Assembly (NCBI RefSeq): GCF_963678635.1
Contig: NC_087069.1
Span: 10,375,206 to 10,439,205 of the forward strand
Reading direction: 5' to 3'
Source: Symsagittifera roscoffensis
Lineage: Eukaryota; Xenacoelomorpha; Acoela; Convolutidae
Length of the DNA: 64,000 nucleotides
The notes below the pieces were generated by a model. It was given only the letters and a program-made list of their open reading frames with translations. It was not told where the DNA came from and searched no databases. Of the stretch, positions 12,738-23,850 are shown in pieces. The position numbers and the translations under genes were made by a program. The stretch's first letter is position 1; each line of letters opens with the position of its first letter.

Positions 12738-12845
12738 TGCGGGCCGACCTTTTACCGGGCCGACTTTTTACCAGACTCGATAAACAAATTCGATTGACAG
12801 ATGTAATTACGGGTAAAAAGTCGGTCTCGTAAAAGACCTAGCCCC
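12738..12845. repeat. Long imperfect hairpin
   Basis: GGGCCGACCTTTTACC-GGGCCGACTTTTTACC on the left pairs with GGTAAAAAGTCGGTC-TCGTAAAAGACCTAGCCC on the right. Stems are about 33 bases and the loop about 38. The left arm is itself a doubled GGGCCGACYTTTTACC unit. It could be a very short MITE or a fold-back element. No TSD was recognised. Confidence 0.6.
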
Positions 12846-13733
12846 ATGAATGCTGAATGAGAAAGACAGATTACGTCAACAAACCATCAGTTTTATCAGC
12901 ATAAACGCACAATGCAAATTTGAAAGCAAACCGATTATGCAACTTTGTGAAAACTTGGTGAAAAATTGTTTCTGAAAGCATAACCTTTTGTGTAAAAAAA
13001 GTTATCGAATTTGGACCTCAAAAACGCATCGTGTAAAAAACTCATTGCTATGTGAATATAATCTGTCAGGTCTAATACTCTCCCTTAGCTAAAGTTATAT
13101 ACGTGTTTTAAGTATTCTTATGATGAACGGCATACAAAGTTTAATTTTGCACTTAAAAACCTTGAAGTTATGAGATTAATACCAGTCCTCAATTATTGAC
13201 TGTGGAGTGAATCATAATCAATTGACGTCTGAATTAAGTTTTTGAATTAGTTGATAAAATTAATTAAAGAAGATATTGACTATGGCAACGAGATCACTGA
13301 CCCTCAGATCAGGAACTTACCTTTTTAAACTATATAAATCCGCACCCCCATCTCGAAAAACTTTTAGATCTGCCCCTTGATGACTTTCAAACCAAAACAT
13401 TGCAAAACATACAAATTTTCTAGTTTCAGATCATAAGGCAAAAACCCAATACTATCTTATTTTTTAAATTGAAACATAATTAAAAGTCTAGCATAAGATG
13501 ATTTGAAAAAAATCTACATTAAAAAAAAACTCAACAGTTCATAGCAACCTATTTTCATTTTATGTTTATTTTATGCAATATATATTTTCCACTTATTCAA
13601 CTGTTTTTGTTATACTATTAAGCGACATTTTTCAATGTAACATAATTGAAAATCAGTTTGTGTGACGCTTAAAGTTTCTTTGGTTGCACTGGTGCCGGAA
13701 ACTTTTTCGCGAGTCTAACCAATCGCGGACTCA

Positions 13734-13810
13734 TCGGGAGGCTCTTATTTTAGTGATAAGGCGTTCACTTTGTAATCCGATGATTGTGTAATCGATCCCT
13801 GCCATTGCAT
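13734..13810 (+). repeat. tRNA-like sequence, probable SINE head or tRNA pseudogene
   Basis: Contains an A-box-like TTAGTGATAAGG, a CACTTTGTAATCCG stretch that would place TGT (Thr) at the anticodon, and a B-box-like GTAATCGATCC followed by CTGCC. The acceptor stem does not pair well, so I do not call it a functional tRNA. Confidence 0.35.
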
Positions 13811-14257
13811 TCCTACGGTGTCAGAACTATTTTTTTTGGACATAGACAAATACCAATCGATCATCGCTTTAGTTAGTTTCTGAGAAAAAATACATGTGGC
13901 TTTTACAATTCCACTAGAAACTAAAAAATCAACAGCGTAATTTTTATTGACCTACAAAGACTGCTTGAGCCCTGAATTATCTAGATGCACTTTAAGGCCA
14001 ATTTTAAAAAAAAATTGGTTGAACGGTTGATGAAATGATCGAAAAAAAAATCTTTTTTTTTTCATATTTATCCCACAACACGCTTTGTAAAATTCAGTTT
14101 GAAGCTCAGTTCACATAGAAACGCATTATTTTCTGCTTTTACGTTTTTATTAGAACGCAAGATATTGCGCAATAAGCACCCCCACGTTGGCCATTTTAGC
14201 AAATTTTAGACCCCTGTAACTCCTTTTTCAAATATGAGCTCAGAAAAACATTGTTTC

Positions 14258-14895
14258 GATATATTATTGAGTTTTCCCACTGAACATTGTGTATACAAAT
14301 TTGGGTTTGGAAAGGATTTGCTAAATCTTCGTTCCAATAACAACTGATATGTTTCACTGCGCTTTTTCCCGTTTGCTCAATTCTTCTTAAAACTTTGATT
14401 CAATTTCAATTTACGTACAAATAGAAGCAAAAGTATGCTGGAAAATTTCGTTTAAAAGAAAATGATTATATCCCCGATTAACTGGGTTCCAAAACTGTAA
14501 CAACATCTCGCACTTAAATACGCACTAAACAGGGAATTGCGGTAGGTCAAAATTAATGTACACACAATTCTGTTTTCAAATTACTGATTTTTTATTTACT
14601 ATACAAAAGTTAATATGGTTTTTTTTGATTTGTAATCTATTCGTTGATTTTTTGACCGTGGTTCAAACGCTTCATAATAAAAAAAACGAAATCGTTGAAG
14701 AACAACGACTCGTCCTCGTCGGATTTATTGGCCTCCAGATCGGCAATATCACCGCTATCTGTATCACTGTCGTTGGTTTCTGCTGCTCGAATCAGACCGG
14801 GATCTGGAGTTTGCCAACTTTATTGACCTGGTCCATCAATTGTCGAAGCTAACGATGTGGTTGTGTATTTTCAACAGCAAAACTATCCTCAGAGT
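14258..14895 (-). repeat. Direct repeat copy A covering the polymerase C-terminal end and downstream DNA
   Basis: Nearly identical to 15897-16530 (offset about 1639). It includes GATATATTATTGAGTTTTCC, GCACTAAACAGGGAATTGCGG and the sequence encoding the acidic polymerase tail on the minus strand. In this copy the tail reading frame hits a stop right after AVENTQPHR, where the other copy stays open. Confidence 0.8.
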
Positions 14896-17800
14896 AGTCA
14901 TCACCAGTTTCCGGATAGTCACACTCAACGTTTTGAGAGTTAGTGAAATCTTCAGACACCCCATCTAGGAAATTGTCACAATCCCACGACACTGGCTGTT
15001 GATCATCTCCAAAAAATGGCATCCATTTTTCCAAACCGTCATCATCATATGGGTCCGAATTTGCAGCGGCGGCGTTGTCATCGCTATGATCAATCGCAGT
15101 TTGACCCACGATGATTTTGTGACCGTAGGGAAGAGCCTGCTGGCCATCATCGAGTATGTAGCGTTTGTCATCAAATGCTGATAAGGATATTTTCGTCGAA
15201 GTCACAGTTTGCAGATTGTGTGACTCGGATGCGATTCGACTGTTTTCAGTTTTGAATAACGAGCCAGAAGTCAAGGTGTCTCGATATCGCTGATGAGTCA
15301 ACATCTTCTGAGCAGCTTTTGATACACCTTTGTCAGACAGTTTTATGCAGTCTAATTATATAATTAATTGATTAATAACCCATTTAACGATGATAACTAA
15401 TGTGTGGTGAAAAAAAAATGATACATTTTTTTTGTGGCTGATACATCAACTTGCATGAAAAGCCATGGACCCGAGGGAAATATTTTTGGGATTTTGTCTG
15501 AATAAAATTATATTTTTTTCGAAAGTCTGAACAAAATCGAACCTGAGCCTATTGAAAAAAACCTTAAACTTGCCGTAGTCGACAGTCAAAAGTCCGTGTT
15601 CAATGTTCATTTGTAAACAAAAATTAGCCCATCCCGAGTTACCTATTCTTGGGAATCCATCCCTGGAGTCATCCCTGGAACAGGGCCGGGCCTGGGGGAA
15701 AACCATGTGTAAGTCTTGCAGGGATTGCAATTGTATGCATATAGTGCATTAGGATCGTGGTGGGTTAACATACATGTATGACCATTAGGTATAGATCATA
15801 ATGGTCACTATGTTTTATCTGACAACCAATGGTCACCATGTAAAAATCCACACTGTCACCACGAGTTATTTTATAACTAATAGTCCTCATATGAAGTTTC
15901 GATATATTATTGAGTTTTCCCACTGAACATTGTGTATACATATTTGTGGTTGGAAGGGATTTGCTAAATCTTCGTTCCAATAACAACTGATATGTTTCAA
16001 TGCGCTTTTTCCCGTTTGCTCAATTCTTCTTAAAACTTTGATTCAATTTCAATTTACGTACAAATAGATACAAGAGTATGCTGGAAAACTTTTCTTTTAC
16101 ATAAAAATGTTTATATCCCCGATTAACTGGGTTCCAAAACTGTAACAAAATCTTGCACTTAAATACGCACTAAACAGGGAATTGCGGTAATTCAAAATTT
16201 ATGCACACACAATTCTCTTATCAAATTACTGATTTTTATTTATATACAAAAGTTAATATGGTCTTTTTGTGTTGTAATCTATTCGTTGATTTTTTGACCG
16301 TGATTCAACCGCTTCATAATCGAAAAAAAGTAATCGTTGAGCAACAACGACTCGTCCGCGTCGGAATTATTGGCCTCCAGATCGGCAATATCACCGCTAT
16401 CTGTATCACTGTCGTTGGTTTCTGCTGCTCGAATCAGACCGGCCAACTTATTGACCTGGTCCATCATTTGTCGAAGCGAATGATGTGCTTGTGTATTTTC
16501 AACAGCAAAACTATCGTCAGAGTAGTCATTCCCGCCCAAAAAAAATTTTGTAAAAAAAATCGCGGTCATAATAAAAAAAAAATTTTCACAAAAAAAATCT
16601 CCGACCAAATAAAAGTTTTTTTTCAAACAAAATAAATTTTTTACCGACCAAAAAAATTCTGGCAAAAACATCATTTTCGCCAAAAAAAATTAAAAAATAT
16701 AAAGGCAGATGAAAATTATTAACCTTGGACAGAATGGAATAAAGCTTGGGTTTGAGGGATATAAACTCTGGGTTATTATGTCCCCTGGAAACTTGTCCTT
16801 GATTTTTAAAACAACCAATTTGTTGTTTGCATCGTAGAGAGGGTGGTTCTTCGGGTAATTTGACAGGTCAAATTCATTCAAAAGGCTTCTTTTTTTGGAA
16901 ACTTCGCGGTAAAAATCTTCACTTCTGATTTCGTACAGGAGACTGTCCGTATCAGAATAGAAAAGTTGACATTCAAAACTTGTTTTCATGATATCATAAT
17001 GAAATTTGTACATGTGAAACTTTGCTTATTCAAGAACACATCCCAATTAAATGTCTACACATCCCAATAAATTTTTGTCGGATTCAAAACGAACGCTGCC
17101 AAGTTTTCCCCAAAAATTTTGTAGAATTTGAACTCGAATGCACTAATTTCTCGCAGGGCGGCTTGATTATCCCTAACTATGCGAACAAGCATCCATTTGC
17201 GCTTTGACTGGCATGTTTTCCCATAAGCACAGTTGTTGAAAATTTTGTACAAATCCTCCTCAAATTTGTTTCTGGGTTGTTGGCGTTTGGTCGTGTTCAG
17301 AGTGATATATGGTTCCAACCATGCTTCTTGTTCAAACTTCAGCAGACGGTGCACTTTTTTAACTTTTATTCCTAACCGAACATACAATTGGAAAAGCTTG
17401 TAAGGCAATGTATAGTTTGACTTGTCATGCAACGTCTGTAGTAACTTCTTGGTCTTACCAATTGAACGTCTTGCAGTTTCTTGATTTCTCATCTGACCAA
17501 GTGAATTTGTTTGGTAGGGACTCAACCAATCCTGAAGTACCGTTTTTTTTGGTAGAAGCCAAAGGGTAATCTTGATGAGTGTTATGTAGTTCTTCTGGGT
17601 ACTCTAGATCAACTTCTAGAATAAAACCGATGAGAAAGTCTTCTGACATTTCGAGGATTTGGTTCAAAATTACCTCGTCTTTTATATGCTCTATTAACTC
17701 AAAGTTACGCACCGGTAATTTTTTCGTTTGCATGGCGCTGCCATAGAAGTTGTTCGCGTTGATCATAAACCCGTAGGTGCTAGCTTGATCTGGGTTGAAA

Positions 17801-20060
17801 TCAGGACATTCTTTGATTTTTGCTCTGAAAAAGCGACTATGGAACACAGATGCAGTGCCACTTCGCATCATATTCTCGACCATTTCGAGATGTCTGCGGT
17901 CTGATATGAGCTGAACATTTGAAACTTTGCAGATACGTTTGAAGGCGTCTCCAGCCAAGTTGAAAGCATTAAAATGGTGCTCACAGTTCAGGCCATAAAT
18001 TTGGTGACTTATTTGACGAAACTCTTCAAAGAGGCAAGCAAACAGCAGTGTATCACACTTGAGATACAACTTGTGATAATACTCCAAGTTCTGACATTTA
18101 AACTCTCTAAAAATTTTCCTTGCATGTTCCATATCCGCTTCTGTAACTGCAACTTTTCCTCCATACAAAACATCGGACCAAGGCAGTTCTTTTTCTTCAA
18201 ATTTTTCTCTATTGGCCATGTACGAATAAGGATATAAATGTTATGTCCAATGACTGGGGTAAAATTCATAGTTCGTCTTGCTAGATTGCATTTTTCATGT
18301 GACATCCCAGAAACTTTCCCAAAAAATGTCAATTTTTTGTGCTCATTGGTAAATTTTATACAGCAAATCCAACAAGTTGATCTGTTTTCTTTGGTCAAGG
18401 ATTCTTGACTTCCATGGAAATGAGGAAATCGTCGCTTTTGATCATATATCTCTCGCGCTAATTGATGCAAATGGTTGAGAAATTTTTTCATGCATTGATC
18501 AGAGTTGTCATAGTCACAGAAGTAGGGCTGTGAGTTTCCGTGGTCAATTACAGCCAATGAGTATCCACAAGCTTCATGATTTTGAACCACTCGGGTTGAT
18601 GATCGCGAAGGATTATCAGGGCAAGAATACACCGGTTTTAGAAAAGATTCAAAGTCGAAGTACATCACAAGTGGTACGAACCACAAGGCCTGGAGGTTTT
18701 TGAACTCGTATCGGTTTGCAGCTTTTTCTGCTGAAGGCATGACTACAAGGGCAGGCTCAAGACTGGATATATTGCCCATGAGCTTCTTCACTCCAGCTAA
18801 TGTGAAAACAGTTTCTACATAAGCGCGTTTATGGACGATGCCTCTATCCTTTGATTTCACAGATGAACTTTAGTAAATCGGTTATAAGTACATAGTGATA
18901 CCTTGCAGGCTCGTACAAGAGAAGTAGGTCCATGTCAAATAACTCATTTTCAATGTTTCTATCATTGTTCGGTCGTTTTGATACATACATAGGCAACAAG
19001 TATCCCCTTTGGTAGTGGAACACGTTTACCCGCACATCGTTGAGTTAATCAAAATTTCCAATTGATGCGAAACTCATGGGCAAATCAAAGGTACCTTGGG
19101 TTTTGTGTGCACTTGCAGCAGTGTATGTGTCAGGTTGTGCTCACGCAGCCACTGGGTTTGCTTTTTGTTGATCAGTCAGAAGTAGGTCAATACCATGCTT
19201 CAGACTGTAAGCAGCCGTAAAGCAAAGTTCGAAGCAATTATGATCGTGGTGATTTCTAATTTTTATCAAATTCTGAGATTCTCGAATTCGAAAAGGCAAG
19301 TAAATAAAAGAAGATCCACGGATTGGAGAAAAGTTTAACGAAAAGTTGAATTACGTGTTGCAAAACCCAACCGCTTCCATAAGATGCAAAAGTCTCCTAA
19401 ATTTCTTGCATTTTTTCGATCATTTCAAAAAACTCGTCATCTTCTAATCACAAGCTTATCACTGGTTTCATGTCGGAGTTTGCGTAAATTTCACCCCGCT
19501 CGTCGGGTTCTATATTACTAGAATCGATTATTTCTCTGGGTTTGACCAATCCCAAATTAGCACTGAACTGAACTTTTCTAGATCCTTCTGCAACACGCTC
19601 CATTATGAGTTTTTGAATTTGATCTTTTTTGTCATGCATAAAATGCAAAAGATCAATCGACTGATTTTCATCCGTTGGTTGGTTCCCGCCAATCACGTAT
19701 ATCTCAAGATCACCAAAAACGCAGATTCACTTTTTTGAAGGCCTGTGCCGCTGATTTCGTTTCCAGCAGCAGCATGCACATCAATCAGAGCAGCATCCAC
19801 AGCGACACTTGTAGTAGCTAAGTCAGCAGAGGCAGCTCTCGAAACAGCTAGACCATGGGTTGTTAGTAAATGAGTTGATAAGTTTTTTGGCGAATGAAAG
19901 CCCAAATGACAATAGTCACAAACACCTCCAAGTTGACCATGAGTATGAAGAATATATTTTTGTTAAATTTGAAAGCATTTGAGCTGTGAATGAACACTCA
20001 TTGCATCGATAAGCATCAGACCGTTTTTAACAAAATGTTTATCACACTCATGGCATTTCT
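14849..20060 (-). pseudogene. Decayed family B DNA polymerase of a Polinton/Maverick-like element
   Basis: Protein-primed polymerase of the kind that replicates Polinton-type elements. Minus strand, N to C: C2H2-like fingers (CDYCHLGFHSPKNL...H, 19840-20060); RVNVFHYQRGYLLPMYVS (about 19030); Exo I core YFDFESF (about 18660); YLKCDTLLFACLFEEFR, Exo III type (about 18050); motif A region INANNFYGSAM (about 17750), where the family's catalytic Asp is Asn; NNCAYGKT, motif B type (about 17225); motif C YSDTDSLLYEI intact (about 16945); KRYILDDG...YGH in the C-terminal part (about 15160). Breaks: an internal deletion near 18240 removing the Exo II region; a frameshift near 17540; a 22-base tandem duplication with a stop near 17036-17069; a frameshift near 16775; then T-rich junk and a duplicated C-terminal end. 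Not functional as written. Confidence 0.85.
15897..16530 (-). repeat. Direct repeat copy B of the polymerase C-terminal end
   Basis: Second copy of 14258-14895. The minus-strand tail stays open here (SLRQMMDQVNKLAGLIRAAE, then an Asp/Ser-rich stretch, ending HGQKINE at 16279). It joins at about 16530-16690 to a T-rich low-complexity run that separates it from the polymerase palm region. 15305-15896, between the copies, holds no recognisable gene. Confidence 0.75.
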
Positions 20061-21072
20061 ATTGCTCTTGTTTGCATATGTTAGCGAACAAAAATTGCAT
20101 TTGAACATTTTTTGAAATTTTTTAAACAATTGATTACTAGAAAGAAGTAGAGACGAATGATCTCAACACATAATCATGTACAACAAAAGGTAGGAAAACA
20201 TAACTGTTTGTCTACCAAATGCAGACAAAACGGTTTGTATTTCGGGCGCGCAAGTTTGAATTTGAACTAACTTTCCTCCCAAAATTCAAATTGTTTTCAA
20301 ATTTTCAGCATTAATGTACCTGCTGAAATACTATTGGTTGACATAGCTTGATTAATGTCAATTTTTTAATCAATCTTACTAAGGAAGATCAAATTCAATT
20401 AAAAATGACTGGATCAGAGTTACGTGATATAGGAAATTGTTTCAAAACCGTCTATAAAGTTTTGTGTTTCACATTTCAAAATGTACGTCACGAAGCACGG
20501 ATCATTTCCGAAACTCAAATCCAAAATGAGCATGTAGTGATTTGTTTGAACACCGATTGAAAATGTCAAAAGACTTATTCAATTACAGATAGATTCGTTA
20601 AGTCAGTTAATTGTTGTTTGCTATCAATTTTTTTAAAGCTTCAACCTTCACTAATTTGATTACTGAATATAATGAAACGTTGGTAAAACTCCGGGTTTTA
20701 AAAAAACGTAAGAGAAGAATTTATCAACTGGGAAATGTCATCAAAATTATATTAAATTAACAATGATGGGCTTAAAGTTTTATGGAGGAGTAAGGTTTTT
20801 AGTAATTTCCTCCAAACTAATGGTAAATCATGTCAGTTTTTAAAAATCATAATACTTAAAATTACCAAACAAAAATGTTCAAGGGTCTTTGCTTTAGATG
20901 TTCAACTAACTACCATTTTTCAGTAGAAATATACAATGTTCTCTACTTTTAAACAGAAATAACTAGTTAAAAGGCTATTTTTTTGTGGTTGAAGTGTGGA
21001 TCTCCTCAAAAAGTTGCGTTAAGTGTTCTGAACCCTAGCTAAAAAATGCGTAGCTTGGTGAAAGCAGCAATA
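20061..21072. other. Region upstream of the polymerase, no gene recognised
   Basis: AT-rich. A 70-codon plus-strand ORF (20348-20560) has no recognisable motif and I do not call it. GCGCGC near 20247 is the only GC cluster. Confidence 0.35.
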
Positions 21073-21307
21073 TGAGTGGTCGGAAGCCTATATTCGGACC
21101 TTGTAACAAAAACTTAGAAAATTGGCATGGGAAGAGGCTTTTTTCAAAAAGTCAAATCTGTATCTCTTCAATGCACGGTCTGAACAGAGTCGTGCCACAT
21201 ATCAAAATGCTTCTCTCAACCAGTTCATCACTTTTGTACTGAAGTCTAATGACTATAGAACCTCAAGTTTACGAGATGAATTTTTCAGACTTTTGTCCGA
21301 GATTTGA
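21073..21307 (+). CDS. Possible small protein of the Polinton-like block
   Basis: An ATG at 21073 opens MSGRKPIFGPCNKNLENW. The neighbouring frame, from about 21122, continues for 60 codons with WEEAFFKKSNLYLFNARSEQ and ends SSLRDEFFRLLSEI. The two halves would form one protein if a single-base frame change occurred near 21120. No family recognised. The composition (charged, aromatic, no low complexity) looks more like protein than most frames nearby, but this is weak support. Confidence 0.2.
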
Positions 21308-21556
21308 AAGATTTATTTTTTTTGTATTTTGATTAACGAATTGTCCAACAATCGCCTACAAAATGGTTCATTATGCTCTCCTTTTTCTAGCAACTTGACG
21401 AGTGAAGCATTAAGAGGTAGATCACTTAATTTACAAACAGTTTGTAATTAAAAACACCAAATGAAAGCTATTAAATGTCAATCTGAGTTTCAAGTTTAAT
21501 TTTTTATACACAACAAACCAAATTAAAATCAAAAAAACTTAATCACAGTTTCAAAG

Positions 21557-22007
21557 TTAAATAAGATCTAAATACTCCGGAGCTTTTTCTAGCGTTGTTA
21601 GCTTTCGCTTTTTCTTTGGTGCATGGCGTAGAGAAGGAGTCAAGTTTTCCATGTTATTTTTCACAGTCGCTTCGGGGGTGCGCGTTGGAGTTGAAGGGTT
21701 TGTTTCATCAAGCTATGGTGACACTGTAGGAGAAGGATCAGTTTTCGGGGTAACTATTAATGGTGACTCAATATATTGCATTTCCCATAAACGATTAAAA
21801 AGTTCAGTTTCTTCAAAGTATTGTAACTGGTTTTCCCACATCAGAGTAACATCGCAATCGTATTTATACAAAATTTTTTTTTACTGGTTTTGATAAAGTT
21901 GAAATGTCAATTTGAAGAGCAAGAGACTCTTCAGGATCCGGATGTTTACCAGAATTTGTGAGGTAACTCAAATACTTCATATTCAGTTTTTCGTCTTCCT
22001 TTGACAT
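21557..22007 (-). pseudogene. Broken small protein with C-terminal nuclear localisation signal
   Basis: Starts ATG at 22007 (MSKEDEKLNMKYLSYLTN) and runs to a run of nine A (minus strand, about 21875). With nine A the frame hits a stop; the next frame continues KILYKYDCDVTLMWENQLQY and ELFNRLWEMQYIESP, passes one in-frame TAG (after PSPTVSP) and ends RHAPKKKRKLTTLEKAPEYL with TAA at 21557-21559. PKKKRKL is a classical monopartite nuclear import signal, preceded by a Pro/Thr-rich linker. About 148 codons in all. No family recognised. It sits upstream of the polymerase on the same strand, so it may be an element-encoded nuclear protein. Confidence 0.5.
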
Positions 22008-22606
22008 TTTTAAATAAAATTTACTGAATAAATGTAATAAATTTCAGGAATCATAATGTGATTTATTTAAGTCCACTCATCAGAAGTAAAACTTTTTTCT
22101 TCGTTAATTATTACAACAAAATTACCGTAAACGGTTTCATAAAAAATGATTCTTTCGTGATTGGAATATCCGGCAATAATATAACAAGGCATTTTTTGAA
22201 GAAAAATTAGAAGAAAATAACGCGGAAAGAAAAGAAAATGAAATGAATTGTGAAAATTTATGGAGTTTCTTATCAGTATACAAAGGGAGGGTGCGTAAGT
22301 TCTTTATGTTGCATTGCACGGTATTCCTTTTATATCTAATTTTCTTTCAACCAAATGGCTACTTTGAAACACTACCTTAACTATTGTGACCTTTGACGGC
22401 CATTAAATTGCTTATCAGTTGCACATGCTCAAAATACTAATCAACTTGAACCAAGTTGCAATTAAATACGTTTGCAAAAGTAAGTACATGTGTGTTTATG
22501 TTAAAATAGATACAACGCTTTCTTTTGCAAAGCAATACAATCAATTCAAACCATTTCATATTATTCAATTTTAAAATCAATTTACTTGGAAACTTTGCTC
22601 GTTATA
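22008..22606. promoter_or_regulatory. Divergent intergenic region
   Basis: Separates the minus-strand NLS protein from the plus-strand ORF at 22607. It is the natural place for a bidirectional promoter. No specific promoter element stands out beyond AT-rich TATAAT/TATATT-type stretches near 22180 and 22550, so the call is from layout only. Confidence 0.2.
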
Positions 22607-23026
22607 ATGAAAAAAACAAAAACAAACACCACAGTAACTGCAGATAAACAATTTGGTGATTGCAATTTCGATATTTCGGAAAACAGTAAAAGATTAGTGC
22701 GTGCTACATTGAAAACATATGGCCAAACTGGAACTTATGTGTTCTTGAAAGTTTTCAAAAAAGCAACAGAAGACGCTGAATTTGAATTTGTACAACAACT
22801 TTACTTAACCAACGAAGAATTTTTGAGTTTACTAAAATCGAAAAACCAATCCGAGCGCAAACAAGTGAAATTTTTGATACTGCTGAAAACAAAGACAAAC
22901 CACAGCCTAATTGTAAACGTGCCAGGGAATCTCAACTTTCCTCAAACACAAACGAATTCAAGCACGACTCGAATTAATTTTTCTTCACAAAATGGCAGAA
23001 GCTATGTTCGAAGTTGTTTTACCTGA
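22607..23026 (+). CDS. 139-residue basic protein, possibly PC4-like
   Basis: The first ATG of the open frame is at 22607 (MKKTKTNTTVTADKQF). Residues about 30-85 read KRLVRATLKTYGQTGTYVF, then LKVFKKATEDAEFEF, then QQLYLTNEEFLSLLKSK. The order (basic strand, a second strand ending in FLKVF, then an LYLTNEEFLSLL helix) resembles the ssDNA-binding PC4/p15 fold, where RxF strands are followed by GIxLxxEEWxxL. That is a shape match, not a proven homology. The C-terminal part is Asn/Thr/Ser-rich. It faces away from the polymerase and lies 600 bases from the NLS protein. If PC4-like, it would bind single-stranded DNA or act in transcription of the element. Confidence 0.4.
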   Translation: MKKTKTNTTVTADKQFGDCNFDISENSKRLVRATLKTYGQTGTYVFLKVFKKATEDAEFEFVQQLYLTNEEFLSLLKSKNQSERKQVKFLILLKTKTNHSLIVNVPGNLNFPQTQTNSSTTRINFSSQNGRSYVRSCFT

Positions 23027-23361
23027 TTTTTATGCAAAAAATTTCAACCAAATTTCAAATTTGTTTTCACTGAAAAAGTTCTTAATTTATCAACTTTCAA
23101 AGTTATGCTTTTGGAAGCCACTCAAAATCTGAGTATTGCCCTTTTTCAGTTGAAATTGAAAAAAAATCTCACTAACACGTATTCATTCAGTAGATTCAGA
23201 GGAACAATTAAACCAATTTTTTTCTTCCCAAACACGTTTCAGTGTTCCTTCTGTTTTCACTTGTTTCAAATACTTTTACTGTGATTGATTTTATTTTTAT
23301 TTGATCTTGTGTGAAAACTAATTGATAACATGCCGTGTTTGAAAACTTAAAATTTCAAAAA

Positions 23362-23562
23362 ATGTTTTTGACAAAAGAAAACACACAAAATATGAATTTA
23401 ACAGGTGAGAATTTACCAAAAGAGTTTTTAGACGAAATCAAAACTGAAAACGTAGAAAAAATTGTTCGGATACATATGACAGACCATAGCAAGATATATA
23501 ATAAAATACAAACCAAACGGCAGTCGGTCAGAGAGAAAAAATTGATTGGTATGCAGTTGTAA
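23362..23562 (+). CDS. Hypothetical 66-residue charged protein
   Basis: ATG at 23362 (MFLTKENTQNMNLTGEN), ending KKLIGMQL. Lys/Glu-rich, mostly helical looking, no motif recognised. It lies in the same direction as the possible PC4-like ORF and just before another ATG at 23609, which suggests a run of small plus-strand genes in the element. Confidence 0.25.
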   Translation: MFLTKENTQNMNLTGENLPKEFLDEIKTENVEKIVRIHMTDHSKIYNKIQTKRQSVREKKLIGMQL

Positions 23563-23608
23563 TTATCAATCTTGATACAAAAAAGCAAAACAAAATCTTC
23601 TAGTAAAC

Positions 23609-23650
23609 ATGGAAATTGAAGAAACCACCACTATCGAGAACATTGATAAC
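23609..23650 (+). CDS. Start of an ORF cut by the assembly gap
   Basis: ATG at 23609 opens MEIEETTTIENIDN and runs directly into unknown bases. It may be the N-terminus of a third small plus-strand gene. Nothing more can be said. Confidence 0.2.
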
Positions 23651-23850
23651 NNNNNNNNNNNNNNNNNNNNNNNNNNNNNNNNNNNNNNNNNNNNNNNNNN
23701 NNNNNNNNNNNNNNNNNNNNNNNNNNNNNNNNNNNNNNNNNNNNNNNNNNNNNNNNNNNNNNNNNNNNNNNNNNNNNNNNNNNNNNNNNNNNNNNNNNNN
23801 NNNNNNNNNNNNNNNNNNNNNNNNNNNNNNNNNNNNNNNNNNNNNNNNNN
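23651..23850. other. Assembly gap of 200 N
   Basis: Exactly 200 unknown bases, probably a fixed-size placeholder, so the true distance is unknown. Confidence 0.99.

Noticed and set aside
13734-13810. Functional tRNA-Thr gene
   Set aside because: B-box and anticodon region look tRNA-like but the acceptor stem does not pair.
14556-16635. Plus-strand ORFs of 98 and 144 codons (14556-14852, 16201-16635)
   Set aside because: Antisense to the duplicated polymerase tail; the minus strand carries the recognised motifs.
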